The notes under the pieces: generated by a model | What the model saw: the letters and a program-made list of their open reading frames with translations, nothing else | What the model was told of the DNA's origin: nothing | The model's database searches: none | Translations under genes and position numbers: made by a program | Origin: Murinocardiopsis flavida | GTDB taxonomy: Bacteria > Actinomycetota > Actinomycetes > Streptosporangiales > Streptosporangiaceae | Length of the DNA stretch: 46,159 nucleotides | Reading direction: 5' to 3' | Assembly (NCBI RefSeq): GCF_003014485.1 | Contig: NZ_PYGA01000023.1 | Coordinates: 1 to 46,159 of the forward strand | Shown here: positions 9,054-16,507 of the stretch, one piece after another | Layout: each line of letters begins with the position of its first letter | Numbering within the stretch: the stretch's first letter is position 1

Positions 9054-9854
9054 ATGCAATTGGTCGTCTATGCAGGGCAGGGCGATGCCGCGCGCGCGAT
9101 GGCGCTGCTGTGGCGTACTGCCGGTGCGGAGGAGCGGACCGGACCAGGGCCCAAACCGGGGCTGAGCGTCGACGGGATCCTCGACGCCGCAATCGCCGTT
9201 GCCGACGCCGACGGAATGGCCGCGCTCTCGATGCGCACAGTGGGCGAACGGCTCGGGCGGACTGCCATGGCATTGTACACCTACGTGCCTGGCAAGAGTG
9301 AGCTTATCGATCTCATGTACGACCACTGCATGGCCGAGCTGCCCACCCACTACGACCTCGCCGAGGGCTGGCGCCCGGCGCTGACCTCCTGGGCCGGGGA
9401 CGTCTGCGCGTTCTACGTGCGGCACCCGTGGATGCTCCAGGTGTCCCAAGTCCGGCCCGTCCTCGGGCCCAACGAGTACACCGAGCTCGAAACCCTCACC
9501 CGCATCGTCGTCTCGACCGGACTGCACCCCGTGAAACTGCGACGCATCGTGGGCACCCTGCCCCACTTCGTCCGCGGCGCCGCCCAGTCCATCGCCGAGT
9601 CGCGGCACGCCGCCGAGGCGACCGGCGTCTCCGAGGAGGACTGGTGGTACTCCCGCTCGGCCCTGCTCACGGAGACCGCGCACGACTTCGCCGAGCGCTT
9701 TCCCCTGCTCTGCCGCCTCCAGGCCGAGGGCGCCGAGGAGCATCCCGACGACGGCATGCTCTACCAGGAGCGCGAGGCGCGGGAGAACTTCGCGGTCGGC
9801 CTCGGCGTGCTGTGCGACGGCATCGAGGCCCTGCGGAGCGGCGCCGCGACCTGA
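9054..9854 (+). CDS. TetR family regulator with tetracycline-repressor-type C-terminal domain
   Basis: A 266-residue protein. After a 35-residue extension, the helix-turn-helix lies at about residues 40-85 (ILDAAIAVADADGMAALSMR, then LGRTAMALYTYVPGKSELID). The long C-terminal part, with DWWYSRSALLTETAHDFAER and a FAVGLGVLCDGIEAL end, fits the TetR_C domain of drug-binding repressors. It is divergent from the DrrC-like gene, so it probably represses that gene until a drug binds. The start is uncertain: AAGGAG lies with zero spacing before ATG 9054, and TTG 9060 would have a spacing of six. Frame and end are secure. Confidence 0.87.
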   Translation: MQLVVYAGQGDAARAMALLWRTAGAEERTGPGPKPGLSVDGILDAAIAVADADGMAALSMRTVGERLGRTAMALYTYVPGKSELIDLMYDHCMAELPTHYDLAEGWRPALTSWAGDVCAFYVRHPWMLQVSQVRPVLGPNEYTELETLTRIVVSTGLHPVKLRRIVGTLPHFVRGAAQSIAESRHAAEATGVSEEDWWYSRSALLTETAHDFAERFPLLCRLQAEGAEEHPDDGMLYQEREARENFAVGLGVLCDGIEALRSGAAT

Positions 9855-10028
9855 GCACGGCGCCGCGCTCTCGTCCGGCCGGAGTATCGGTCCGGACGGC
9901 GCTGCCGCGGGCTACGTTCCGAGCACCGCTCCCCCGGGCCGCTCCTTCGGGCCCCGTTCCCCCGGGCCCCGCGCCTTCGGGCTTCGCTCCTTCGGACCGC
10001 GCGGCTACCGGTGCCTTGACTCCCGCGC
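9855..10028. other. Low-complexity spacer after TetR gene
   Basis: Repeated CTTCGGGC/CTCCTTCGG and CTACCGGTG motifs, with no gene on either strand. It separates two convergent genes. No clean terminator hairpin could be picked. Confidence 0.4.
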
Positions 10029-11789
10029 CTACCGGTGTCTCGGCCTGCCGCCGTCGGCCAGGGCTTCACCGTGGCGTTCCCGCTGAGCGGGGACGTCCCC
10101 GGGTGCGACCGCCCCGGATCGCCCCGCGCCTGCGCGGCGTGCCCGGCGGGCCTCGCCCCACGGGGGTTCGTCCCGCGGGAAGACGTCGAACCGCGACGCC
10201 TCGATGATGAACTTCAACTGCAACTCGGCGAGCTTCTCGGGATGCTCCTTGCTGAGGTCGCGGGCCTGCGTCCAGTCGGTGCGGGTGTCGTAGAGCTCCC
10301 AGGCGTCCTCGCTGAAGCCGCCGCCCGTTGCGAGCGCGTCCCACGGAGTCGGGTGCTTGGTGACCGCCGTCCAGCCCTGGTCGTAGATGGCGCGGTCGCC
10401 CATCAGCTCGAAGTACTGGGTGTGGTGCCGTTCGGCCGCGTCGGGCGCGTTGAACGAGTACGCCAACGACGTCCCGTGCATGGGCGCCTGCGGCACACTG
10501 TCGACGGTCTCCGGCGGGGTGATCCCGGCCAGTTCGAGGACCGTCGGGGCGATGTCGATGACGTGGTGCCACTGGTGCCGCAGCCCGCCGCGCTCCTCGA
10601 TCCCCTTCGGCCAGTGCACGATGGTCGCGTTGCGGGTGCCCCCGTAGTGGGAGGCCCCTTCGCGGGTCCACCGGTACGGGGTGCACAGCGCATGGGCCCA
10701 GCCCGCCGCGTGGTCCGCGGCGGCGTCGGGCCCGTCCGGCGGGGGATGCGGTGCGGCCGGCTCGCCGTTGCGGGCGGCCGCGGCGGGCAGGGGCACGCCG
10801 TCCGGCCCGGTGTCCGACGGCGCCCCCACCATGTACACGACGAGGGTGTCCGCCAGGAGGCCGGTCTCCTCCAGCGCGTCTACCACCCGGCCGGCCTGGC
10901 GGTCGGCGTACTCCAGGCTCGCGGCGGCGACCTCCATCCGGCGGCGCAGAGCGGGCTTCCACTCCTCGGCGACGTCGTCCCACGCTGGCAGCGCGTCCGG
11001 GCGCGGCGTCAGCACCGAACCGGGGTCGATGACCCCGAGTTCCCGCTGCCGCGCGAAGGTGTCCGCGCGGAGCGCGTCCCAGCCGCCGTCGAACCGGCCC
11101 CGGTAGCGGCCGACCACGTCCTCGGGAACGTGCTGCGCGTGAGCGGCGCCCGGCGCGAAGCAGGCGAAGAACGGGGTGTCCGGCGCGCGGTGCCGCCGGG
11201 TCCGGAGGTACTCGATCGCCGTGTCGGCGAGCTCGGACACCAGGTGGCCGCCCGAGGAGGCGGCCCCCTCGGCACGGAGCGGCCGCCGGCGGTCCGTTTC
11301 GGCGTCCATGGCCCCGCAGCACCGCGCGAACACGCCGGACTCCGGCTGGTACGGGACGGCGGCGCCCGGCGCCCAGGCCGCCGCCTCATGGCAGGAGCCG
11401 AACTGCGCGGTGCTGTAGCCGTTGCGGCGCAGGATCTCGGCGAGCGGGGCCGCGGAGATTCCGGCGGAGTGCTGGTTGCGCCCGGTGAGCAGGGCCGCGC
11501 GGGTGGGCGGGCCCATCGCCGCGGTGTGGAAGCGGGTGTAGCGGAGGCCGGACGCGGCGAGGCGCTCGGCGGTCGGGGTGCGCACGGGTCCGCCGAACGC
11601 GGTCGCCGCCCCGAATCCGGCGCCGTCCAGCAGGATCACGAGGACGTTCGGCGCGCCGCCCCGCGACCGGGTCGGCGGCACCGGGCGCGGCCGCACCCTG
11701 GGGTCGCGGACCTCGTGTCTGAGGCGGTGATGAGTGCGCTTGTCCTGGTTGGAAGCGCGCGTGCTGGTGGTGGTCCGGGTACTGGTCAT
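10029..11789 (-). CDS. Sulfatase-fold protein lacking catalytic residues (pseudo-sulfatase)
   Basis: A 586-residue relative of actinobacterial arylsulfatases, start ATG 11789 with GGAGAA upstream. Fold marks are clear: NVLVILLDGAGFGAATAFGG (48-67), RAALLTGRNQH (97-107), TPFFACFAPGAAHAQH, GRVVDALEETGLLADTLVVY, ASHYGGTRN (379-387), WHHVIDIAPTVLELAGI and AWELYDTRTDWTQARDL. The catalytic positions are altered. The formylglycine Cys of CSPTR is Gly93 (GPPTR). The Asp-Asp metal pair is Asp55-Gly56. The Lys of FGKWH is Ser132 (FGSCH). The Asp-Asn of GDNGAS is Ala323-Pro324. The FDRWPTGLGF-type loop is missing, and the C-terminus stops early in an Arg-rich tail. Hydrolysis of sulfate esters is therefore very unlikely. 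It may be a binding pseudoenzyme or a decaying gene kept open. Confidence 0.85.
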   Translation of the reverse strand: MTSTRTTTSTRASNQDKRTHHRLRHEVRDPRVRPRPVPPTRSRGGAPNVLVILLDGAGFGAATAFGGPVRTPTAERLAASGLRYTRFHTAAMGPPTRAALLTGRNQHSAGISAAPLAEILRRNGYSTAQFGSCHEAAAWAPGAAVPYQPESGVFARCCGAMDAETDRRRPLRAEGAASSGGHLVSELADTAIEYLRTRRHRAPDTPFFACFAPGAAHAQHVPEDVVGRYRGRFDGGWDALRADTFARQRELGVIDPGSVLTPRPDALPAWDDVAEEWKPALRRRMEVAAASLEYADRQAGRVVDALEETGLLADTLVVYMVGAPSDTGPDGVPLPAAAARNGEPAAPHPPPDGPDAAADHAAGWAHALCTPYRWTREGASHYGGTRNATIVHWPKGIEERGGLRHQWHHVIDIAPTVLELAGITPPETVDSVPQAPMHGTSLAYSFNAPDAAERHHTQYFELMGDRAIYDQGWTAVTKHPTPWDALATGGGFSEDAWELYDTRTDWTQARDLSKEHPEKLAELQLKFIIEASRFDVFPRDEPPWGEARRARRAGAGRSGAVAPGDVPAQRERHGEALADGGRPRHR

Positions 11790-12103
11790 GCAGGTTCTCC
11801 AATCGGCCACCGCGCGGCACGATGGCACTGACGTTCGGACCGGCGCCGCATGGCGCGGCACCGAACCCGCGTCCGTTCCGGTGCCGACCCCGCTACCCAA
11901 TATCACACACAGGCACCGTTCAAGCGCAATACGTTACAAGTCGGCACACACTTCGGCCCGGCACGCATGGGAACGGCCATCGCCCACCCCGGGCCCCTGG
12001 AGACGGGCGCGGGATGAGCGGAATGGCGCCGTGCCCCGGGCCCCAACAGGGCGTCGGGCCCCAACGACGCCAGGCCCCGACGAGGGCGCGCCGGGAGCGG
12101 TGC
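11790..12103. other. Gene-free region upstream of the pseudo-sulfatase
   Basis: About 310 bases with no supported gene. The part nearest the pseudo-sulfatase is locally AT-richer (AATATCACACACAGG, GCGCAATACGTTACAAGT) and probably holds its promoter. On the minus strand TTGTAA and TTGAAC are possible -35 elements without a good -10. The rest is GC-rich, with GGGCCCC motifs. Confidence 0.4.
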
Positions 12104-12817
12104 CTAGGGAGTCGCCTCGTGGGCTCCCCTGGTCGGGCGCTCGGGGACGCCGTGCGGCTCGGGTTCGGCGGCCGACGCGGGCGACGAGCCGCGCGACGCA
12201 TGGGTGCCCCGGGACTCGGGCTCGCCGCGAACGGCGGCGTCGGAGTAGGCGGACTCAGAGCGGGCGGCGTCCGAGCGGGTGGCGTCGGAGTACGCGGGCT
12301 CGGAGCGGGTGGCGTCAGAGCCGGCGCTGTCAGAACGGACGTCGGCGTGGCCGGTGGCGTCGGACCGGGTGTCGACGTGACCCGTGGCGTCGGCGTGGCC
12401 GGACCGGTAAGAAGCACGTTCATCCACCGACGGCCATCCGGCGGTCAGGCCGTAGATCACCAGCACGTCTATGGCGATCACGACCATCGTCCACAGCGGG
12501 AACGCCGGCAGGAACCCCAACTGGGCGATCGCGTTGAGCGCGGCGAGGACCACACCGAGGACGCGGGCCCACATTCGGCCGCTCATGAGCGAGAACCCGG
12601 TCGCGAGCAGGACGATCCCCCAGATACCGAGGCCCAGGCCCCAAATCTGGAAGTTGAAGAAGAGCAGGTCGCCGGATGCGCTCAGGTAGTAGTCCGGCAC
12701 GAACATCGCGACGAACCCCTGAATGAGGTTGATCGCGCCGACCATCAGGATCATTGTTGCGGAGAAGATCGCCCATCCGTTGGATGAGGCGGCCCTGGAC
12801 CGGTCGCCGGTGTCCAT
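12104..12817 (-). CDS. Four-helix membrane protein (DUF7144-like) with repetitive disordered tail
   Basis: A 237-residue protein, start ATG 12817 with AAGGG seven bases upstream. Residues about 12-125 hold four hydrophobic helices (WAIFSATMILMVGAINLIQG; LLFFNFQIWGLGLGIWGIVL; ARVLGVVLAALNAIAQLGFL; WTMVVIAIDVLVIYGLTAGW), the pattern of the small actinobacterial DUF7144 family of unknown function. Past residue 130 the protein is a hydrophilic tail rich in Ser, Asp, Ala and Arg with imperfect repeats (SDATRSEPAY, SDATRSDAAR, SESAYSDA). The tail is presumably cytoplasmic and unstructured. The family normally ends soon after the last helix, so the tail looks like a lineage-specific addition. No operon partner. 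Confidence 0.75.
   Translation of the reverse strand: MDTGDRSRAASSNGWAIFSATMILMVGAINLIQGFVAMFVPDYYLSASGDLLFFNFQIWGLGLGIWGIVLLATGFSLMSGRMWARVLGVVLAALNAIAQLGFLPAFPLWTMVVIAIDVLVIYGLTAGWPSVDERASYRSGHADATGHVDTRSDATGHADVRSDSAGSDATRSEPAYSDATRSDAARSESAYSDAAVRGEPESRGTHASRGSSPASAAEPEPHGVPERPTRGAHEATP
12236..12420 (-). repeat. Short tandem-like repeats encoding the membrane protein's tail
   Basis: Imperfect 12-18-base units such as GGGTGGCGTCGGAGTA, GGGTGGCGTCAGAGC and GTGGCGTCGGACCGG (plus strand) recur with small changes. They encode SDATRS/DATGH-type peptide repeats. Confidence 0.65.
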
Positions 12818-13079
12818 GTGGTTTCCCTTCATCGCGCGGGGCCGTCGTCGACCCCGGGATCGCGCCGCGAATTCCGGCAAGCGGTATCGCGCCTGTCGGT
12901 GGCCAGCGTCTCGCCGCGGATCGGAAATCATCCACCCGTACCCGGTCATTTATCTGCAAAGACGCATTTCAAAAACGCACGATGGTGAACACTCCGCAAA
13001 GAGATCCCCGGAATCCGACCACGCCCACGCCCACGCCGCATGCGCCGGGTGGGGATTCGGCTTTCGTGGGGACGGACCG

Positions 13080-13372
13080 CCTGCGGGGCGGCCTTGCCGC
13101 CGAGCCGCATGCGGGTGGTCTGCGGTGAAGAGCAGCAAAGGCGGCGGTGGGGTCCGGTCGGCGGTCACCCGCAGCGTGCCAGCGTTGCAGAGCGCCGTGT
13201 CCATCCCAGCGGCCGGCCTCCGTGAAGCAATTTCCACTTCGGGCGCCTAGGAGTGGAAATTACTTCACGGAGGCCGCTGACAACGCCGGAAGCCCACCCG
13301 CCGCCGTTGGTGCTGCTTGTCCCCACCGCACACCCGCACGCGGCCCGGCGACAAGGCCGCCCAGCGGACGTG
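13080..13372. repeat. Large imperfect inverted-repeat element with strong central palindrome
   Basis: The core is two 25-base arms, 13214-13238 and 13252-13276, that are reverse complements except for one base and flank a 13-base loop. Outer arms, roughly 13080-13155 and 13293-13372, are also related in inverted order (GCGGCCTTGCCGCCGAGCCG against GCGGCCTTGTCGCCGGGCCG, then GCGGGTG and AGCAGCA blocks). Both halves translate to similar peptides, MEI-S-RRP to HPHAARRQGRPA. It could be a small non-autonomous mobile element, the joined ends of two copies of one sequence, or a folded RNA. No transposase is nearby. Confidence 0.65.
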
Positions 13373-13393
13373 ACGAACGGGCATGACGAGGTA

Positions 13394-13807
13394 CTACTCG
13401 CCCTCCGTGCCCTCCCTGTGCTCGCGCCATTGGGTGACGACGCGTTCGGGGTCGAAGGGCATGCGGTTGAGCGGCGGGCCGGCCGGCGGCCGTGCGTTCA
13501 TGGCGGTGATCTTCGCGTTGATCTCGGTGACGATCCGGCGCACCGCCGCCTCGGTCCGCGCGCCCATCGCCTCGGCGTGCGCCTCCTCGGCCTCCTTGCG
13601 CAGGGCGAGCGTCGGCGGCAGCAGCGACACGTTCTCTTCGCGGAGCTTCTTCTTCACCCACCACATGTCGTCGCGGGGACGGTCGATATCGGGGATCGGC
13701 TTCCCGGCTCCCGACAGACCGTCGAACTCCCCGCGTTCGGTCGCCTCCCGGATCTGCTTGTCGACCCAGGTCTCGAACTCGACCCCGGGCGGCTTGCGCT
13801 CCGTCAT
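13394..13807 (-). CDS. DUF1992 (DnaJ-homologue subfamily C 28) domain protein
   Basis: A 137-residue cytosolic protein starting MTERKPPGVEFETWVDKQIR. Family marks are WVDKQIREATERGEFDGLSG, GAGKPIPDID and the central WVKKKLREENVSLLPPTLAL. These define DUF1992, a widespread domain that occurs alone in bacteria and in DNAJC28 in animals and whose biochemical role is not established. The C-terminal half is helical with several Arg/Glu pairs. It is divergent from the TetR gene at 13965 and shares a 157-bp intergenic region with it, so that regulator may control it. Confidence 0.82.
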   Translation of the reverse strand: MTERKPPGVEFETWVDKQIREATERGEFDGLSGAGKPIPDIDRPRDDMWWVKKKLREENVSLLPPTLALRKEAEEAHAEAMGARTEAAVRRIVTEINAKITAMNARPPAGPPLNRMPFDPERVVTQWREHREGTEGE

Positions 13808-13878
13808 GGTGCGGCCCACCTCTCTCCTACGGCGTCTGGTGCCGGACCACCCCGTCGGCACCCGGGCAGCCCTACCAA

Positions 13879-13898
13879 ATCAATATGATCACATTGAT
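13879..13898. promoter_or_regulatory. Putative TetR operator palindrome
   Basis: ATCAATATGATCACATTGAT is a 20-base palindrome with one mismatched base pair, in an AT-rich patch between the divergent DUF1992 and TetR genes. Its size and place fit a TetR-family operator. Confidence 0.55.
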
Positions 13899-13964
13899 CT
13901 GCTAGATTCAACGCATCGAACCCGGCCACAGCGGCCAAGCGGCGGAATCCGGGGAGGACGCGAC

Positions 13965-14582
13965 ATGGGCGGGCGCACACGCGGGCCCGGCATCCGGCAC
14001 GACGTGCGGCGCCGGGAGATCGCCGACGCCGTGCTGGAGATCGTCGCCGAGCACGGCCTCGCGTCCGTGTCCCTGAGCGCCGTCGCCGCGCGCGCCGGCG
14101 TCTCACCCGGCCGCGTCCAGCACTACTTCCCGGCAAAGGACGGGCTCATCGCGGCGGCCTTCGACCGCGGCAACGCGCTGAGCAGCGCACGCATCAGTGC
14201 CCTGGTCGGGAGCGACCCCGGATCGGCCGCCCCGCGCGACGTGCTCAGCGCCGTCCTCACCGAACTCATCCCCCACGACCCCGCCACACGCGCCCACATG
14301 CGCGTCCGCCAGGCGTTCGCCGCCTTCGCACTCTCCGACGAGGCCATCGCTGCGCGCCTGCGGACGGAGTACGCGCGCCTGCACCGGCGGCTCGCCGATC
14401 TCCTGCGCCGCGACCAGGACGCAGGGCGCGCCCCCGCGTCCTTGGAACCCGATACCGCGGCGGTCGGCTTGACCGCACTCGCCGAGGGACTCGCCTACTA
14501 CGTGCTCATCGGGGTCGGCTCCTGCGACGCCGCCCGCGAACAGGTTCGCGCGGCGGTCGACGCTGCGTACCGGTCCCGGTGA
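13965..14582 (+). CDS. TetR family transcriptional regulator
   Basis: A 205-residue regulator with ATG 13965 after GGGGAGGA. The helix-turn-helix is at about residues 14-62 (RREIADAVLEIVAEHGLASV, then AARAGVSPGRVQHYFPAKDG, the usual 'YF..KDGL' end). The C-terminal domain (about 75-200), with RMRVRQ-like helix HMRVRQAFAAFALSDEAIAA and DTAAVGLTALAEGLAYYVLI, resembles BetI/TetR_C_6-type ligand domains. The ligand is unknown. Divergent from the DUF1992 gene, with a palindromic operator between them. Convergent with the sugar ABC operon. Confidence 0.88.
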   Translation: MGGRTRGPGIRHDVRRREIADAVLEIVAEHGLASVSLSAVAARAGVSPGRVQHYFPAKDGLIAAAFDRGNALSSARISALVGSDPGSAAPRDVLSAVLTELIPHDPATRAHMRVRQAFAAFALSDEAIAARLRTEYARLHRRLADLLRRDQDAGRAPASLEPDTAAVGLTALAEGLAYYVLIGVGSCDAAREQVRAAVDAAYRSR

Positions 14583-14585
14583 CGT

Positions 14586-14614
14586 GGTGCGCCGCCGTGA
14601 TCGGGCGGCGCACC
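14586..14614. terminator. Stem-loop between TetR gene and sugar permease gene
   Basis: An 11-bp perfect stem (GGTGCGCCGCC / GGCGGCGCACC) with a 7-base loop starts four bases after the TetR stop. No U run follows. It probably terminates transcription from both convergent genes. Confidence 0.6.
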
Positions 14615-14669
14615 GCCGCGGGCGGACGTCCTACGGCTCGGCGCGCTCGGCAGTGAGGGCTAGTGAGGG

Positions 14670-15590
14670 CTAGGACTTAACGCCTCCTTCTGTGAGGCCG
14701 GTGCGCCAGAAGCGTTGGAGCACGATCATCATGACGGCCAGTGGGACCACCGCGACGAACGAGCCGGTGACCACCAGGCCCACCGTTTCGGGGACCCGTT
14801 CGCTGATGGAGTTCAGCGTCACGAGGCCCAGCGTGATCGGGTACAGCCGGTCGTCGGAGAGCATCACCAGGGGCAGGAAGAAGTTGTTCCAGATGGACAC
14901 GAACTGGAACAGCAGCACCGTCACCAGCGCCGGGGTCATGATGCGCAGGGCGATCGTCGCGAAGATCCGGATCTCGCCCGCCCCGTCGACCCGCGCCGCC
15001 TCGATCAGCGCGTCGGGCACCGCGGCCGCGGCGTAGATGCGGCACAGGTACACGCCGAACGGGCTGACCATGCTCGGCAGCAGGATGGCCCACACGGTGT
15101 TCGACAGCCCCAGCTCGGTGAACAGCATGAAGCTGGGGAGCGCGAGCGCCGTGCCGGGCAGCAGCACCCCGGCGAGCACCACGTTGAACACGGTGTCGCG
15201 GCCGCGGAACTCGAACTTCGCGAGCACGTACCCGGTCGACGCCGCCAGCAGGGTCGCCACCACCGAGCCGACACCGGCGTACAGCAGGGTGTTGGCCGAC
15301 CAGCGCAGGAAGACCCCGCCGTCGTGGGTGAACAGCGCGGTCAGGTTGGCCCAGAGCTGCGGTTCGCTGAACCAGAGCCCGAAGCTGCCGTACAGCCCGC
15401 CGAGGCTCTTGGTGGCGGCGACCGCCAGCCAGTAGGCGGGGATGAGGAAGTACAGGGCCGCGAGAGTGAGGGCGGCCACGATGATGATCCGCGACGTGCT
15501 CGGGCGCCGCCGGGCGCCGAGGGCGCGCCGTCCGGTGCCGTTCGCCGGGCTCTCCTGCGGGGCGGCAGCGGGCCGCACATCGGCCGCCAT
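14670..15590 (-). CDS. Sugar ABC transporter permease (MalG type)
   Basis: A 306-residue CUT1 permease with six predicted helices. The first is RIIIVAALTLAALYFLIPAY, and the cytoplasmic EAA loop reads DALIEAARVDGAGEIRIFAT, the contact with the ATPase. The MalG-like C-terminus FWRTGLTEGGVKS is typical (G-x-x-x-G-A-V-K in relatives). Its ATG overlaps the stop of the upstream permease (TGATG), with GGAGGACC as ribosome-binding site, so the two permeases are translationally coupled. With the upstream lipoprotein it should import a beta-galactoside. No ATPase gene follows. Confidence 0.92.
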   Translation of the reverse strand: MAADVRPAAAPQESPANGTGRRALGARRRPSTSRIIIVAALTLAALYFLIPAYWLAVAATKSLGGLYGSFGLWFSEPQLWANLTALFTHDGGVFLRWSANTLLYAGVGSVVATLLAASTGYVLAKFEFRGRDTVFNVVLAGVLLPGTALALPSFMLFTELGLSNTVWAILLPSMVSPFGVYLCRIYAAAAVPDALIEAARVDGAGEIRIFATIALRIMTPALVTVLLFQFVSIWNNFFLPLVMLSDDRLYPITLGLVTLNSISERVPETVGLVVTGSFVAVVPLAVMMIVLQRFWRTGLTEGGVKS

Positions 15591-16507
15591 CAGGTCCTCC
15601 TCCATCCGACGAGCCGCAGGAAGCCGAAGGACAGGACCCCCGCCACCACGGCGAGGATCACGGCCTGCGCGGCGGCGAGGTTCGGGTTGTTGTTGGTGAA
15701 CGCCTCCTTGTAGGCGCTGAGGTTGGGCGTGTAGTCGTCGGTGATGGCGGGTGCGAGCAGTTGCAGTACCAGCGGCTCGGAGAAGAGCTGCATGGCGCCG
15801 ATGATCGAGAAGACCGCCGTCAGGACGAGCGCGGGGCGGATCAGCGGGATCTGGATGCGCCACGCGATGGTCCACAGCGACGCGCCGTCGATGGCCGCCG
15901 CCTCGTAGAGGTCCCGCGGGATCGCCTTGAGCTGCGCCACGAGCACCAGCACGTTGTACCCGGCGAACTGCCAGACGGCGATGTTGACGAGGGACCACAG
16001 CACGGTGTCGTAGCCGAAGAAGTCGACCTGGAGCCCGGCCCGGCCGAGCAGTTCGGTGATCGGGCTGGTCCCCGGCGTGTAGAGGAAGCCCCACAGCAGC
16101 GACGCGATGACGCCCGGCACCCCGTAGGGCAGGAAGAACCCGGCCCGGAAGAGCCCGGCCCACCGGTCGGACAGCGTCTCCAGCAGCAGCGCCAGCAGCG
16201 TCGCCAGGGCGAGCATCAACGGGACCTGGACGAGCGCGAACAGCGCGACCGTCCCGAATCCTTCGATGAAGCCGAGCTGGTTGAACGCCTCGATGTAGTT
16301 GTCCAGGCCGACGAACACGGTCCGGCTGCCCTCAAGGCCCAGCGCGCCCATCCGCTCGACGCCGATCACGCTCTGGTACATCGCGTATCCGATCGGGCCG
16401 ACGAACGTCAGCGCGAACAGGGCGAGGAACGGGCCGAGGAGGACGGCGATGGCGGCGCCGTTGCGCCGGCCGGCGGGTCCGCCGCGCGGCGGGTGCTTGG
16501 TCGCCAT
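15590..16507 (-). CDS. Sugar ABC transporter permease (MalF type)
   Basis: A CUT1 permease of 305 residues. An Arg-rich N-terminus is followed by helix 1 (AIAVLLGPFLALFALTFVGP), further helices, and the EAA loop DLYEAAAIDGASLWTIAWRI with IPLIRPAL after it. It pairs with the MalG-type protein to form the channel. Two adjacent ATGs (16510 and 16507) follow GGGAGG closely. The second gives the better, though still short, spacing. The gene overlaps the end of the lipoprotein gene, so all three transport genes are one operon. Confidence 0.92.
   Translation of the reverse strand: MATKHPPRGGPAGRRNGAAIAVLLGPFLALFALTFVGPIGYAMYQSVIGVERMGALGLEGSRTVFVGLDNYIEAFNQLGFIEGFGTVALFALVQVPLMLALATLLALLLETLSDRWAGLFRAGFFLPYGVPGVIASLLWGFLYTPGTSPITELLGRAGLQVDFFGYDTVLWSLVNIAVWQFAGYNVLVLVAQLKAIPRDLYEAAAIDGASLWTIAWRIQIPLIRPALVLTAVFSIIGAMQLFSEPLVLQLLAPAITDDYTPNLSAYKEAFTNNNPNLAAAQAVILAVVAGVLSFGFLRLVGWRRT

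Noticed and set aside
9855-10028. Possible small RNA or terminator in the spacer after the TetR gene
   Set aside because: Only low-complexity CTTCGGG repeats; no consistent stem or promoter.
12236-12420. CRISPR-like array in the repeat region
   Set aside because: Units are short, imperfect and in frame within a gene; there are no constant repeats with unique spacers and no cas genes.
13253-13888. Plus-strand open frame through the inverted repeat and DUF1992 gene
   Set aside because: Most of it is antisense to the DUF1992 gene; the start lies in the palindrome arm with no ribosome-binding site.
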